A stretch of DNA of 64,000 bases from Phormidium ambiguum IAM M-71 (GTDB lineage: Bacteria; Cyanobacteriota; Cyanobacteriia; Cyanobacteriales; Aerosakkonemataceae): assembly GCF_001904725.1 (NCBI RefSeq), contig NZ_MRCE01000009.1, positions 78,838 through 142,837 on the forward strand. The letters run 5' to 3'. The position numbers were made by a program, and so were the translations under genes. Below, in pieces: positions 18,064 to 27,134 of the stretch. Within the stretch, counting starts at the first letter, position 1. Each line of letters begins with the position of its first letter. The notes under the pieces are model-generated. The model made no database searches. It was not told where the DNA came from and saw only the letters and a program-made list of their open reading frames with translations.

Positions 18064-20466
18064 ATGAATATTCCGGCTATTGTCGATGTTGTAATCGGGT
18101 TAATTTTCATTTACCTAATTTTAAGCTTGCTGGCTTCAGAAATTCAAGAATTAATTGCGACGGTGTTTCAGTGGCGAGCACAGCACCTAAGACAATCGAT
18201 AATTAATTTGCTAACTGGTGATAAGTTTACCGAGCAAAATGTAGAAGCAGCTAAACAACTAACAAAAGATTTGTATAATCATCCTCTGCTTAACGATATC
18301 AATCAAGAAGCGAAAGGATTATTTGCTATTATGTTTCGCAAAATGACTTGGTATATCTCATGGATTTATCAAGGGATAACTGGCAGAGAAGGAGTATTTG
18401 GCAATAAACTTAGTGCGCCTTCATACATTCATGGAGAAACTTTTGCTACTGCTTTAATGGAAAGACTAGGAATTGGTAAACTGGTTAAGCCGCTGATTGA
18501 GGCAAAGTTCGATCGCTTTAAAGATTCAATTATTGAAAATATTGTTATCATTCTTGATGGTACTGAAGACATTTTCAAGTTAGAAGAACTCAAAGTAGAT
18601 TTACATAAAATATATAACCAATTTAGTAATAGTGAACTTACCCTGATTAAAGCGATAGATAGAATCTCGCTACGAATCGAGCGGTTTATTAAGCAAGTAG
18701 CAAATGAAGAACAACAGCAAAAACTAGCTATTTGGAAGCAACGTTTTTTTGGAGAGCAGAATGAATTAGCGATCGCCAATGGTGATTTGACTCCTACGAT
18801 TGAAGAAGTTGCAGATTTAGTCAATCAAAATAGTATAACTTGGCAAGAGCATCAGGATAAATTTCAAACATATTATCAACAAAGATATCAAGATGCCATT
18901 AATGAGTTGCAAATTTTTTTCCTATTGTTTGATGCAACTATTCAGATAATTGTTAATCCTTCGGAAACTAATTTTAATATTATAGAATCACCGGATTATA
19001 CAAAATTCTGGCTAAGTAATTCAATTGATTCGGAGATTAAATTAACTATGCCTTTATCTAATATGTATGATGAATTAATCAAGATTATCAATGAAAAAAT
19101 CAAAAATAATTCGGGATCAAAAGATAAATTAGAAGCTTTTAAGCAAGGCTTTGGTGAAGAAGGTCGAAAATTACTTGGTGCAAAAGTCTTAAAGTTCCAA
19201 AGCAAAGAATTATTGTCAATGGCGCTGACGCTCAGCTTTTTAATTATTAGTTGGGCTGCTATGTTTCCTTTAGGAAAATTCTTCATTACCCCTATTGGTG
19301 GAATAGGTTTTATTATAATTATCATTGTAGCTTTTGTTTTGTTATTATTAATTCACAAGGAGCCTAATAAATCTAATAACGCAAACAAACAAGAAGAAAG
19401 TATTGTAAATTTGGTTGATGTATTGTTATCGCCTAACCCTAACATTAAAATAAATCGGCAAAGCTTAATCGATACATTTATAAAAGAATTGAAAAAGTTA
19501 ATGGCGCAAAAGCCTGATAAGATTAACTGGGAGTTAATTAGGTTAGGGCAGAGTTTTCGTCAATACTACCGAGCTTTAATTATTAATAATGCAGATCTTG
19601 ATTTGCCTTTTATTCCTGGTTCTGTGAAACAGAGTGTAACTACACTAGTTAAAAGAGCAAAAGTAAGGAGAGATAGTACTAGTAATGAAGTTAACCAGTT
19701 AGCAAAAGAAATGGAAATTTGGTTCGATCGATCGATGGAGCGATCGGCAGGAGTTTATAAACGCAATGCTAAAGGAATTAGTTTGTTAATTGGTTTTGGA
19801 TTAGCAGTTGCGACAAATTCTAATTCAATTTACATTGTAGATCGGTTAGCATACGACCAAGAATTAAGACAAGCCATAGTACAGGGGTCGGAAAATTTTA
19901 TTGCGCCGGAAAATCAATCGGTTTCATCTTTGGATGCAAATCAGTTGCGCGATACTGCTACGCAACGCTGGCGCGAACGTAACCACAAGCTTTCTCAAAT
20001 TCTAGATGAACAACTGAAATTGCCGATCGGTTGGAATCCGCGTGCGTTAGGTAGACAATTAAGTTGTGAATTTCCCAGAAATGCTCAAGAAACTGATTGG
20101 GAAAAACTATTTGATAAGTGCATTAAACATAGTAAAGAAGATACAGCACTTAATTTCGATCGAATTTATAATCAAGTAGCTAGTGAAAAAAATAAATATA
20201 CTGATACTCAAATTTTTGAAGAAACTCAGAAACAATATGAAAAATCTCGCGCTAAAAGCAATAAACCTTCAAGTTATTTTGTGCCTATCGCCATTTTGAT
20301 TATGATAGCAACTTCAGGAAAATGGTTAGTCGGAATCTTGTTTTTACTAGGGTGGTTGGTTACAGCTATAGCAATTTCGATGGGTGCTTCTTTCTGGTTT
20401 GACTTGTTAAGTAAAGTAGTAAATGTTCGCAATACAGGTAATAAACCACACTCTGCAAAAAATTAA
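18064..20466 (+). CDS. Large multi-pass membrane protein of unknown function
   Basis: An 800-residue protein with no family that I can name. A membrane helix lies at the very N-terminus (about 4-24, DVVIGLIFIYLILSLLASEI), followed by a charged, helical region of about 350 residues. A helix pair follows at about 384-402 and 408-430, then a second soluble segment, a hydrophobic helix near 571-590, and a C-terminal pair at about 738-756 and 760-780. The N-terminal pattern hydrophobic-SEIQELIA-RA-HLR resembles a widespread group of bacterial hypothetical membrane proteins. The gene stands alone on the plus strand and is followed 9 bp after its stop by an 86-bp repeat element. A structural or transport role is possible but not shown. 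Confidence 0.7.
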   Translation: MNIPAIVDVVIGLIFIYLILSLLASEIQELIATVFQWRAQHLRQSIINLLTGDKFTEQNVEAAKQLTKDLYNHPLLNDINQEAKGLFAIMFRKMTWYISWIYQGITGREGVFGNKLSAPSYIHGETFATALMERLGIGKLVKPLIEAKFDRFKDSIIENIVIILDGTEDIFKLEELKVDLHKIYNQFSNSELTLIKAIDRISLRIERFIKQVANEEQQQKLAIWKQRFFGEQNELAIANGDLTPTIEEVADLVNQNSITWQEHQDKFQTYYQQRYQDAINELQIFFLLFDATIQIIVNPSETNFNIIESPDYTKFWLSNSIDSEIKLTMPLSNMYDELIKIINEKIKNNSGSKDKLEAFKQGFGEEGRKLLGAKVLKFQSKELLSMALTLSFLIISWAAMFPLGKFFITPIGGIGFIIIIIVAFVLLLLIHKEPNKSNNANKQEESIVNLVDVLLSPNPNIKINRQSLIDTFIKELKKLMAQKPDKINWELIRLGQSFRQYYRALIINNADLDLPFIPGSVKQSVTTLVKRAKVRRDSTSNEVNQLAKEMEIWFDRSMERSAGVYKRNAKGISLLIGFGLAVATNSNSIYIVDRLAYDQELRQAIVQGSENFIAPENQSVSSLDANQLRDTATQRWRERNHKLSQILDEQLKLPIGWNPRALGRQLSCEFPRNAQETDWEKLFDKCIKHSKEDTALNFDRIYNQVASEKNKYTDTQIFEETQKQYEKSRAKSNKPSSYFVPIAILIMIATSGKWLVGILFLLGWLVTAIAISMGASFWFDLLSKVVNVRNTGNKPHSAKN

Positions 20467-20475
20467 AATTATCAG

Positions 20476-20561
20476 GACTTACGCAAATTATGAGAATAAA
20501 CACCACTTGTAGGGGCAATCCCCCTGTGGTTGCCCCTATATCTAGAGTCTATGCGTAAGTC
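20476..20561. repeat. 86-bp MITE-like element, copy B, with perfect ends
   Basis: Bounded by perfect 10-bp terminal inverted repeats, GACTTACGCA (20476-20485) and TGCGTAAGTC (20552-20561). A nested inverted repeat, TAGGGGCAA and TTGCCCCTA, lies inside. It matches 3054-3139 closely over its whole length, and both copies are 86 bp. It lies directly after the stop of the 800-residue membrane protein gene and could serve as its terminator. Confidence 0.8.
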
Positions 20562-20629
20562 TTGATTAAGAAAATGCTTCAGGGAAGAGGGAGAAGATAT
20601 ATAAGAAATTCCAGTCGCTAATAGCCAGA

Positions 20630-22876
20630 CTACTTAACATACACACAAACTGGGACTCGTTTATAAGCAGGTGTACCACTGCGGCGATCGATATTTGCGC
20701 TAAATAAAATATTAGCTTCAGGATAAAACATAAAAGCGGCTCCTTCACGAATTGCACCACAAATAATTTCAATATTATCTAACTCTCCAACATCTCCTTT
20801 AACACAAACTCTTTGATGCTCTTGTAATCCAGCTTTCTGCACATCTAAACGATTCATTAAAATACAATGACGATGGGGCATTCCCCGATATTTATCTTCC
20901 TGTTGATAAACTACAGTATTATGTTGTGTGTAACTGCGTCCAGTACTTAAAATTAAGGCAATTCCCGTTTGATTTTCATTAATCCCAAAATCCGTTTTAG
21001 TTGGTAAAGATAATTGCGGTAAAGGTGTGACAAACATTTGAGCTTTACCCGAAGATGTGGCGAATTTGGGTTCAGTAAAAATCCGTCCATCAATAGTAAA
21101 TTCCTCTTGAGTTTTGTCAATTGAGGCAATTTTTTGATAACCGGGAATTGTTTTAGCGATTAACTCTCTAACATAACTAGTATCTTGCAGTTTTCGCCAA
21201 TTAATTGGACTTTCTCCATGTATGCGGTGAGCAATTTCTGTTAGTAATTCAACTTCGGAAATTAAGTCAGCATCAGGGGATTGTAAATGACTAGTTCCCG
21301 CATCATTTAATCGCACAAAATTGTTGCCAGATTCAGTAGTAGTTTGATGGGGATTTTCAAATCGATTGAACACAGGTAGAATTAAGGTTTGATGTTGAGC
21401 TAATCCATGAAAATGTCCTAAATTAGGTTTAGTAGCAACATAAAAGATAGTTTGAATTTGTGATAATGCTTGTTTTGCTTGTTTCAAATCTGGATTAGCT
21501 GCATAAAGATTTCCCCCTAAACATAGAAGCGTGTCAATCTTTCCAGTTGTAGCAGCTTCAATTAAGGCGCGAGTATCATAACCAGGAGTTTCACTTATCG
21601 GATGTCCTAATAATTGAGAAAGTGCTTGTTTGATTTCTTCTTTCAAACGCACAGTTACACCCATTGAACCAAATCCTTGTACATTGGAATGTCCGCGAAT
21701 TGGCATCGTACCTGCACCAACTTTGCCCGCATTTCCTGTAATTAAGGCTGTGTTAGCAATACTAAAAACGTTATCAACTCCGTTACTATGTTGAGTAATA
21801 CCCATTGCCCAGGCAAAAACTACTCGCTCTGATTTACCAATTAAATAAGCTGCGGCTGTGATTTCTTCAACGGATAAACCGCAAGTATTAGTAATTGCTT
21901 CCCATGATATTTGTTGGGCATAATTTATCACTTCTTGCCAGCCGTCAGTGTAGGAAGCGAGATAATCTTTGTTAATTAACTTTTGTTCAATTAAGGATTT
22001 TTGTAAACCAATAAATAAGGCAACATCGCTACCTGGAATTAGTTGCAGATATAAAGTAGAAATGTCTGAGCCGCCTGTTAACAAAGATTTAATCGGAAAA
22101 GCTGGAGAAGCAAATTTTACTAAACCGATTTCTATTTGGGGATTAATAATAATAACTTTGCCGTTTCTTTCGCGCAATTTAATTAATTCATTCATCAACC
22201 TGGGATGATTTGCTGGAGCATTGGAGCCAATTAAAACTACACAATCACTTTCTTTTAAGCTTTCTAAGCTTACCATTGATGTGCCCGATCCAAATACTTG
22301 TTTTAATCCAACGGTTGAGGGTGCGTGACAAAGATCGGAGCAATCTGCTAGGTTATTGCTGCCTAAGCTACGCATTAACAGTTGTAATAGATAAGCAGCT
22401 TCGTTGGAAGAACGCCCAGAACTATAGGTGGCAATGCGTTCTGCTGGTTGTTGAAATACTTGGGTTGCTATTTGGAAAACTTCTTCCCAAGTTATACGAT
22501 CGTAATGTGTCGCGCCGCTTCTTAAAATTAAGGGATAATTGAGTCTACCTAAACGATCGCACTCCTGAGAATTTAATTGTTGCAGTTGAGTAATGCTATA
22601 TTTCTGAAAAAATTCCGGGCTAATGGCAGGTTGTAATTCAGATGCGATCGCCTCTACACTTTTAGCACAACGTTGTAAATATTCTCCAGCTTCATTAACA
22701 AATCCACCTTTTTGTCCGCCTGTTCCCCAAGCACAAGATAAACAAGCACTTTTATGATTGAGTGTTTGCCATAGTTTCAATCCTGTGGGAGTAAAGGTTT
22801 TTTCTACCCAATATTGAACTACAGGTAAACCGCCGCCTGCTGATGGATGAGATTCTTTATCTGGAGAGTTATTCAT
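20630..22876 (-). CDS. Molybdopterin oxidoreductase, formate-dehydrogenase-alpha-like (YdeP family)
   Basis: A 748-residue member of the molybdopterin oxidoreductase superfamily, closest in pattern to the FdhF/YdeP group. Near the N-terminus CLSCAWG supplies C45 and C48 with C70 further on, which resembles the reduced Fe-S motif of YdeP-like proteins. LC182HAPSTVGL lines up with the Sec-containing UHGPSVAGL of E. coli FdhH, so C182 is the likely Mo ligand. GNAGKVGAGTMPIRGHSNVQG and the C-terminal cofactor-binding domain (about 620-748) are present. There is no Tat signal, so it should be cytoplasmic. No accessory subunit, fdhD or cofactor genes are adjacent. The substrate is unknown; formate is possible but not proven. 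Confidence 0.85.
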   Translation of the reverse strand: MNNSPDKESHPSAGGGLPVVQYWVEKTFTPTGLKLWQTLNHKSACLSCAWGTGGQKGGFVNEAGEYLQRCAKSVEAIASELQPAISPEFFQKYSITQLQQLNSQECDRLGRLNYPLILRSGATHYDRITWEEVFQIATQVFQQPAERIATYSSGRSSNEAAYLLQLLMRSLGSNNLADCSDLCHAPSTVGLKQVFGSGTSMVSLESLKESDCVVLIGSNAPANHPRLMNELIKLRERNGKVIIINPQIEIGLVKFASPAFPIKSLLTGGSDISTLYLQLIPGSDVALFIGLQKSLIEQKLINKDYLASYTDGWQEVINYAQQISWEAITNTCGLSVEEITAAAYLIGKSERVVFAWAMGITQHSNGVDNVFSIANTALITGNAGKVGAGTMPIRGHSNVQGFGSMGVTVRLKEEIKQALSQLLGHPISETPGYDTRALIEAATTGKIDTLLCLGGNLYAANPDLKQAKQALSQIQTIFYVATKPNLGHFHGLAQHQTLILPVFNRFENPHQTTTESGNNFVRLNDAGTSHLQSPDADLISEVELLTEIAHRIHGESPINWRKLQDTSYVRELIAKTIPGYQKIASIDKTQEEFTIDGRIFTEPKFATSSGKAQMFVTPLPQLSLPTKTDFGINENQTGIALILSTGRSYTQHNTVVYQQEDKYRGMPHRHCILMNRLDVQKAGLQEHQRVCVKGDVGELDNIEIICGAIREGAAFMFYPEANILFSANIDRRSGTPAYKRVPVCVYVK

Positions 22877-22971
22877 CTGTGATTAACAATGGGAGATCTG
22901 ATAATAGTTTATCTAATTAAGAGAGTTAGGAATTTTTAAACCGCAGATAAACGCAGATGAACGCAGATGTT

Positions 22972-23119
22972 GGCGTAGCCTTCCCGTAGGGTACGCAGAT
23001 GTAAGCGTAAATTTATTGTTAGGACTTTGGATAGCAAATTTCGGTTAACTACTTGCTTTATCTTCTTTCTTCTTCTTTCTTCGCGCTCTTTGCGTCCTAC
23101 CCTGCGGGAAGGCTACGCC
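22972..23119. repeat. 22-bp inverted repeat pair (GGCGTAGCCTTCCC type)
   Basis: GGCGTAGCCTTCCCGTAGGG with its next two bases (22972-22993) and the segment at 23098-23119 are complementary except at one position. The first copy is preceded by AACGCAGATG-type direct repeats (22950-22970), and the second by TCTTCTTTC and CGCGCTCTTTGCG tracts. All are well-known cyanobacterial intergenic repeats. They fill the gap between the upstream end of the molybdopterin oxidoreductase gene and the 3' end of the kinase gene. Confidence 0.7.
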
Positions 23120-23160
23120 TAATGCGGTTCAAAAAAAATTAACTTCATCACAACCAACTA

Positions 23161-24570
23161 TTAAATTTCAGTTGGCAATCTTTTGATTTGAATTGGTAAA
23201 TTTAACCAATCGCTAAGTTCAGCCGCCAGCCACTCAATTTCTGGTTTAGTTAAGCCATGCCCAAATATATATTCTCGCCTTCCCGCCCAAATTGCGATCG
23301 AGCAACGATGACCATTAGTTACATAGATTAATTCTAATTTGCTAATCTCTGTTTTAGGCAGAGGACGCAAATTATAATTAGTTAAAATAGACATTCCGGG
23401 ACGAAAGTTAAATTTCAAGCCAAACAACTTGTAAATTAAGGAAATTTCTTTTTGATTTACAAGCAAAACAGATTTACCAAATAAACTAAAAAGTATTTCT
23501 GAGATCATGCCCATGCCAGCACCCCAAAAGGGTAAAGAGAATAATAAAAAGAACAGGTTCATACCAAAGGGCGCAATAAAAAAAGCTGCGATCGTCCACA
23601 TAAATATCCCGGAATTCCAAGCGATCGCAAATAAAATCAAAAATATAATATCCGGTCTCAATCCTGATTCAAAATTAGTAATTTCCAAACGATCGGATTC
23701 TTTATTTAAAATAACTTTGCTGTCATCTGGCTTTTTAGGAACTAAATAAATAGCATCTTTGGTTAACGGTTTTACTAAAGCTGTTAATGCTGCTTTTGCA
23801 GAACTTAACCGACGATTTAAACTTGGTTCTGTCAACAATTTTAACCAGCGAGAAAAGCCCGGACTAATGTTAGCAAATTGCTCAAATTCAATTCTTAAAT
23901 CTATTTGGGGTAAATCTGCGGGATGACTACCAGTAACTAAATAAATTAAAGTCGCCCCTAAACTATACAAATCAGAAGCGGGAACTGCCCTACCACCAAA
24001 TTGTTCTGGTGGCATATAACCGTAAGTTCCTACTACTGTAATTGTTCCAGATTCTCTAGCAGCGAGTGTTTGTACTGAACCAAAATCTACTAAATAAAGC
24101 TCGTTTTTACCACTTGTAGAACTATTAGTCAAAAGAATGTTACTCGGCTTAATATCTCGGTGAATTATTGGTGGTTGATGTTGATGTAAATATGTCAGAA
24201 TTTCTAAAATATATTTGGCAATTTCCTTAACTTCGCTTTCGTTAAAAGTTTTACCATTTTTTAGGTGTTCTTCTAAGGACTTAGCCGGAATATAACTTTG
24301 AACTAAGGCAAATCCTTTGTTATTCGCTGAGTTTACTTCAAAATAATCTAAATATCGGGGAATAGCTGGATGGGAAAGGTTTTTTAAGGTTTTTGCTTCC
24401 CGTTCAAATAGTTTGAAATCTTCCCATTCCAAATCATTGCTGAAAGTTAGTAACTTAATTACCACTAATTCTTGATTTTGCTTATCCCAAGCTAGTAAAG
24501 TCCTGCGCCCAGCTTTTTTTCCTAGTTGTTGGCGGATTTCGTAACGTTCTTCCCAAACTGTGTCGAACAT
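23161..24570 (-). CDS. Membrane-anchored Ser/Thr protein kinase
   Basis: Hanks-type kinase with an N-terminal catalytic domain (about 10-275) and a C-terminal membrane domain. Visible motifs are VVIK (K39), the catalytic loop HRDIKPSN (H137-D139), VDFG (D162), and the activation segment ending [11 protein letters not shown]. The Gly-rich loop is atypical (LGKKAGRR). Residues about 305-370 form two or three membrane helices, and a short cytoplasmic domain rich in Trp and Leu follows. Such soluble-kinase-plus-membrane proteins are frequent in cyanobacteria, and substrates are unknown. It is divergent from pcyA, with fewer than 80 bp between the two starts, so promoters overlap or share control. 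Confidence 0.93.
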   Translation of the reverse strand: MFDTVWEERYEIRQQLGKKAGRRTLLAWDKQNQELVVIKLLTFSNDLEWEDFKLFEREAKTLKNLSHPAIPRYLDYFEVNSANNKGFALVQSYIPAKSLEEHLKNGKTFNESEVKEIAKYILEILTYLHQHQPPIIHRDIKPSNILLTNSSTSGKNELYLVDFGSVQTLAARESGTITVVGTYGYMPPEQFGGRAVPASDLYSLGATLIYLVTGSHPADLPQIDLRIEFEQFANISPGFSRWLKLLTEPSLNRRLSSAKAALTALVKPLTKDAIYLVPKKPDDSKVILNKESDRLEITNFESGLRPDIIFLILFAIAWNSGIFMWTIAAFFIAPFGMNLFFLLFSLPFWGAGMGMISEILFSLFGKSVLLVNQKEISLIYKLFGLKFNFRPGMSILTNYNLRPLPKTEISKLELIYVTNGHRCSIAIWAGRREYIFGHGLTKPEIEWLAAELSDWLNLPIQIKRLPTEI

Positions 24571-24647
24571 TTTTTAATTCCAATATTGTCTCTTTTCGTT
24601 CTATTGTGGAGCAAGGTTTAAATGTTGCACTTTTTATTAAGCGAATA

Positions 24648-25382
24648 ATGTTACAAACTGTAAAATCTTCACTCCGGGAACAACAACATCCTTTGATTCG
24701 CCAACTGGCTGATTGTATTGAGTCTACTTGGGCGCAATACTTGGAATTGGAACCTTATCACTTACCTGAAGATTTGGGGTATGTGGAAGGGCGACTGGAG
24801 GGGGAAAAACTGACGATCGAAAATCGTTGCTACCAAAGTCCGCAATTTCGCAAAATGCACTTAGAATTGGCGAAAGTCGGCGCTTCTTTAGATATTTTAC
24901 ATTGCGTAATGTTTCCCCGTCCCGAATATGCTTTACCCATGTTCGGAACTGACTTAGTTGGCGGTAGGGGACAAATCAGTGCGGCGATCGTCGATCTTTC
25001 TTCTACTAACCCTGACTTAACTTTACCAGAAAACTATACAAATGCCCTTTCTGGGTTGCCTGCGATCGACTTTTCCCAACCGCGAGATTTGCCAGATTGG
25101 GGCGATATTTTTTCGGAATTTTGTTTATTTATTCGTCCGGGAAATCCAGAGGAAGAAACACTGTTTTTATCCAGAGTTCGTGATTTTTTAACTATTCACT
25201 GTCAGCAAGCAAGTATTGCTCAACCTGTTGACGATCAACGCCGTGAAGAAATTTTAACAGGTCAACGTTATTACTGCACTAAACAACAAAAAAATGATAA
25301 AACTCGCAGAGTTTTAGAAAAAGCTTTTGGGAATGAATGGGCAGAACGTTATATGACTACAGTTTTGTTTGATTTTGTTTAA
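24648..25382 (+). CDS. pcyA: Phycocyanobilin:ferredoxin oxidoreductase
   Basis: Reduces biliverdin IX-alpha by four electrons from ferredoxin to phycocyanobilin, the chromophore of phycobilisomes. Counting from ATG 24648 (244 residues), E73, H85 and D102 fall at the positions of the catalytic E76, H88 and D105 of the Synechocystis enzyme. [34 protein letters not shown] and [15 protein letters not shown] are near-identical family blocks. A GTG at 24606 would add 14 residues; neither start has a clear ribosome-binding site. It ends 29 bp before a palindromic repeat that separates it from the convergent glycosyltransferase gene. Confidence 0.97.
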   Translation: MLQTVKSSLREQQHPLIRQLADCIESTWAQYLELEPYHLPEDLGYVEGRLEGEKLTIENRCYQSPQFRKMHLELAKVGASLDILHCVMFPRPEYALPMFGTDLVGGRGQISAAIVDLSSTNPDLTLPENYTNALSGLPAIDFSQPRDLPDWGDIFSEFCLFIRPGNPEEETLFLSRVRDFLTIHCQQASIAQPVDDQRREEILTGQRYYCTKQQKNDKTRRVLEKAFGNEWAERYMTTVLFDFV

Positions 25383-25410
25383 GTTTTTAGGTGGGTTAGA
25401 ACCTAAAATT

Positions 25411-25438
25411 GTAGAGACGTTGTATACAACGTCTCTAC
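25411..25438. repeat. 28-bp palindromic dispersed repeat, copy B (perfect)
   Basis: GTAGAGACGTTGTA and TACAACGTCTCTAC form a perfect 28-bp palindrome. It shares 26 of 28 bases with 2997-3024. The position between the facing stops of pcyA and the glycosyltransferase gene, 8 bp from the latter, makes it a plausible bidirectional 3' hairpin. Confidence 0.8.
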
Positions 25439-25445
25439 TTTCGCT

Positions 25446-26882
25446 TTATGAGGCTTTTACCAAACTCTTACCAATAGTTTGACTAATTGGTAACTGAGCA
25501 TGATAGAAAGATGGGTGAATCAAAGATTGTGCTAATAGACGACGATAAAGGTCACTTAATTGAATTGCAACGCCTGTCCAACTAAAGTTTTCCTGCACTC
25601 TGAGTGATGCTTGTTTGCGGAGTTTTTGCGCCCAAATTTCGTCGGCTAAAATGCGATCGATCGCACCCGCAAAAGCATCAACATTTTGCGGCGGAACTAG
25701 CAAACCAGTTTCTTCTGGCATCACTGTAAACCGCAACCCACCGACATCGGAAGCAACCACAGGTGTACCGCAAGCCATTGCTTCAATTGCTACTAAACCA
25801 AAAGGTTCGTAATGACTGGGAATCACACAAACATCAGCCGCAGTGTAATATAAAGGTAGCAAATCGTGACCAATTCTCCCCGCAAAAATGGTACTATTTG
25901 TTAATCCTAATTCTTGAACAATACCTTCAATTCTGGCTCTTTCTAAACCGTCTTCTTGATCGGGTTCACTACCACCAACAATCACTAATTTTAGATTAGC
26001 GTAAGGATGTAAATCTTCCGATTTTTGGTTTTCAATTTTGCCTTTTAGTTTGGCGCAAGCACGCACTAACGTTTCAATTCCCTTACGTCGATCGAAACGC
26101 CCCACATATAAAACAATTTGTTCGTGAGACTCAAAACCTAGTTTTGCTCTTGCGTCTGCTTTCGGCATAGTAACTCGGAAGTTTTCAATGTCAGTACCGC
26201 AAGGAATAACTTCTATATTACCTTCTTGAGATACCAAGGTACGAAGCATTTCTTCCTCTTGGGGACTGGTAGCAACTATGCAGTTTGCTTGTGCTAAAAT
26301 TTGCTTTTCAACTGCTAGTCTAGTTTCTGCAATTGGCGGTTTTTTCCCTGTTGCTTGATATTTAACTGCACCAAGGGAATGATAAGTGTGAATTAGTTGA
26401 ATGTTACTGCGTTTTTGTAACTGCAAACCTATCCAAGCAGAAAGCCAATAATTAGTATGAACTAAGGGATAATTTGTGCCTTCTTTAACTTGAAATTTTT
26501 GGAATGCTTCCACAAATTCTGGCATATATTCCAGTAAGCGATCGCGCGGCACAAACTCCTGTGGCCCCGCAATTAAACGAATTGTGCGACAATGAGGCGA
26601 ATGTTGCACAATGGTTGCATCTTCCGGGTGTACTTTGCGCGTGAACATATCGACTTGCCAACCTAATTTGGCTAAAGCTTCACCCACTTGACGCACATAA
26701 ACATTTTGACCGCCTGCTTCTTCTTTGCCTATTTCCGCTGCGGGATCGCCGTGATCGGAAATTAAAGCGATCGCTTGGCGAGAAGGAACATCTATTTTCG
26801 CAGCTGCAAAATGTGTTTTAGGTGGTAAAGAAGATTTACCCTGAGAATTTTTATTAGAGGACTGCAAGGAAACTTTATTCAT
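25446..26882 (-). CDS. GT4 family glycosyltransferase (sucrose-phosphate-synthase-like)
   Basis: A 478-residue retaining glycosyltransferase with GT-B fold. The first ~38 residues are a polar, probably disordered extension. SDHGDPAAEIG and AGGQNVYVRQVGEAL match the donor-side signature of the sucrose synthase and sucrose-phosphate synthase branch. LYVGRFDRRKGIETLV (about 260) opens the nucleotide-sugar domain, and HYEPFGLVAIEAMACGTPVV is the classic E-x7-E region. Its ATG has a good GAGGTG site. It is followed upstream by a second GT4 gene in the same direction, 252 bp away. No phosphatase domain is fused, so sucrose synthesis is possible but unproven. Confidence 0.85.
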   Translation of the reverse strand: MNKVSLQSSNKNSQGKSSLPPKTHFAAAKIDVPSRQAIALISDHGDPAAEIGKEEAGGQNVYVRQVGEALAKLGWQVDMFTRKVHPEDATIVQHSPHCRTIRLIAGPQEFVPRDRLLEYMPEFVEAFQKFQVKEGTNYPLVHTNYWLSAWIGLQLQKRSNIQLIHTYHSLGAVKYQATGKKPPIAETRLAVEKQILAQANCIVATSPQEEEMLRTLVSQEGNIEVIPCGTDIENFRVTMPKADARAKLGFESHEQIVLYVGRFDRRKGIETLVRACAKLKGKIENQKSEDLHPYANLKLVIVGGSEPDQEDGLERARIEGIVQELGLTNSTIFAGRIGHDLLPLYYTAADVCVIPSHYEPFGLVAIEAMACGTPVVASDVGGLRFTVMPEETGLLVPPQNVDAFAGAIDRILADEIWAQKLRKQASLRVQENFSWTGVAIQLSDLYRRLLAQSLIHPSFYHAQLPISQTIGKSLVKAS

Positions 26883-27134
26883 GACTTCACCTCTTTAGTC
26901 ATTAGTGATGAGCCATTAGTCAATAGTGATTTTTAGTCCATTGCTAAATATTTGAGCAAAATACCACGAAATCAATTAAAAAATCATTATTGACAAATGA
27001 CTAGATTAGAAAAAACCTTAGTGCAAGTTGAAAATGTTACATTTACTAGATGTAACTAAAATTGGGAAAAATCTGGTGCTAATAATTCAAGAAAGCTCAC
27101 AAAATGAATTTGACAAAATTACAGATTAAACTTG

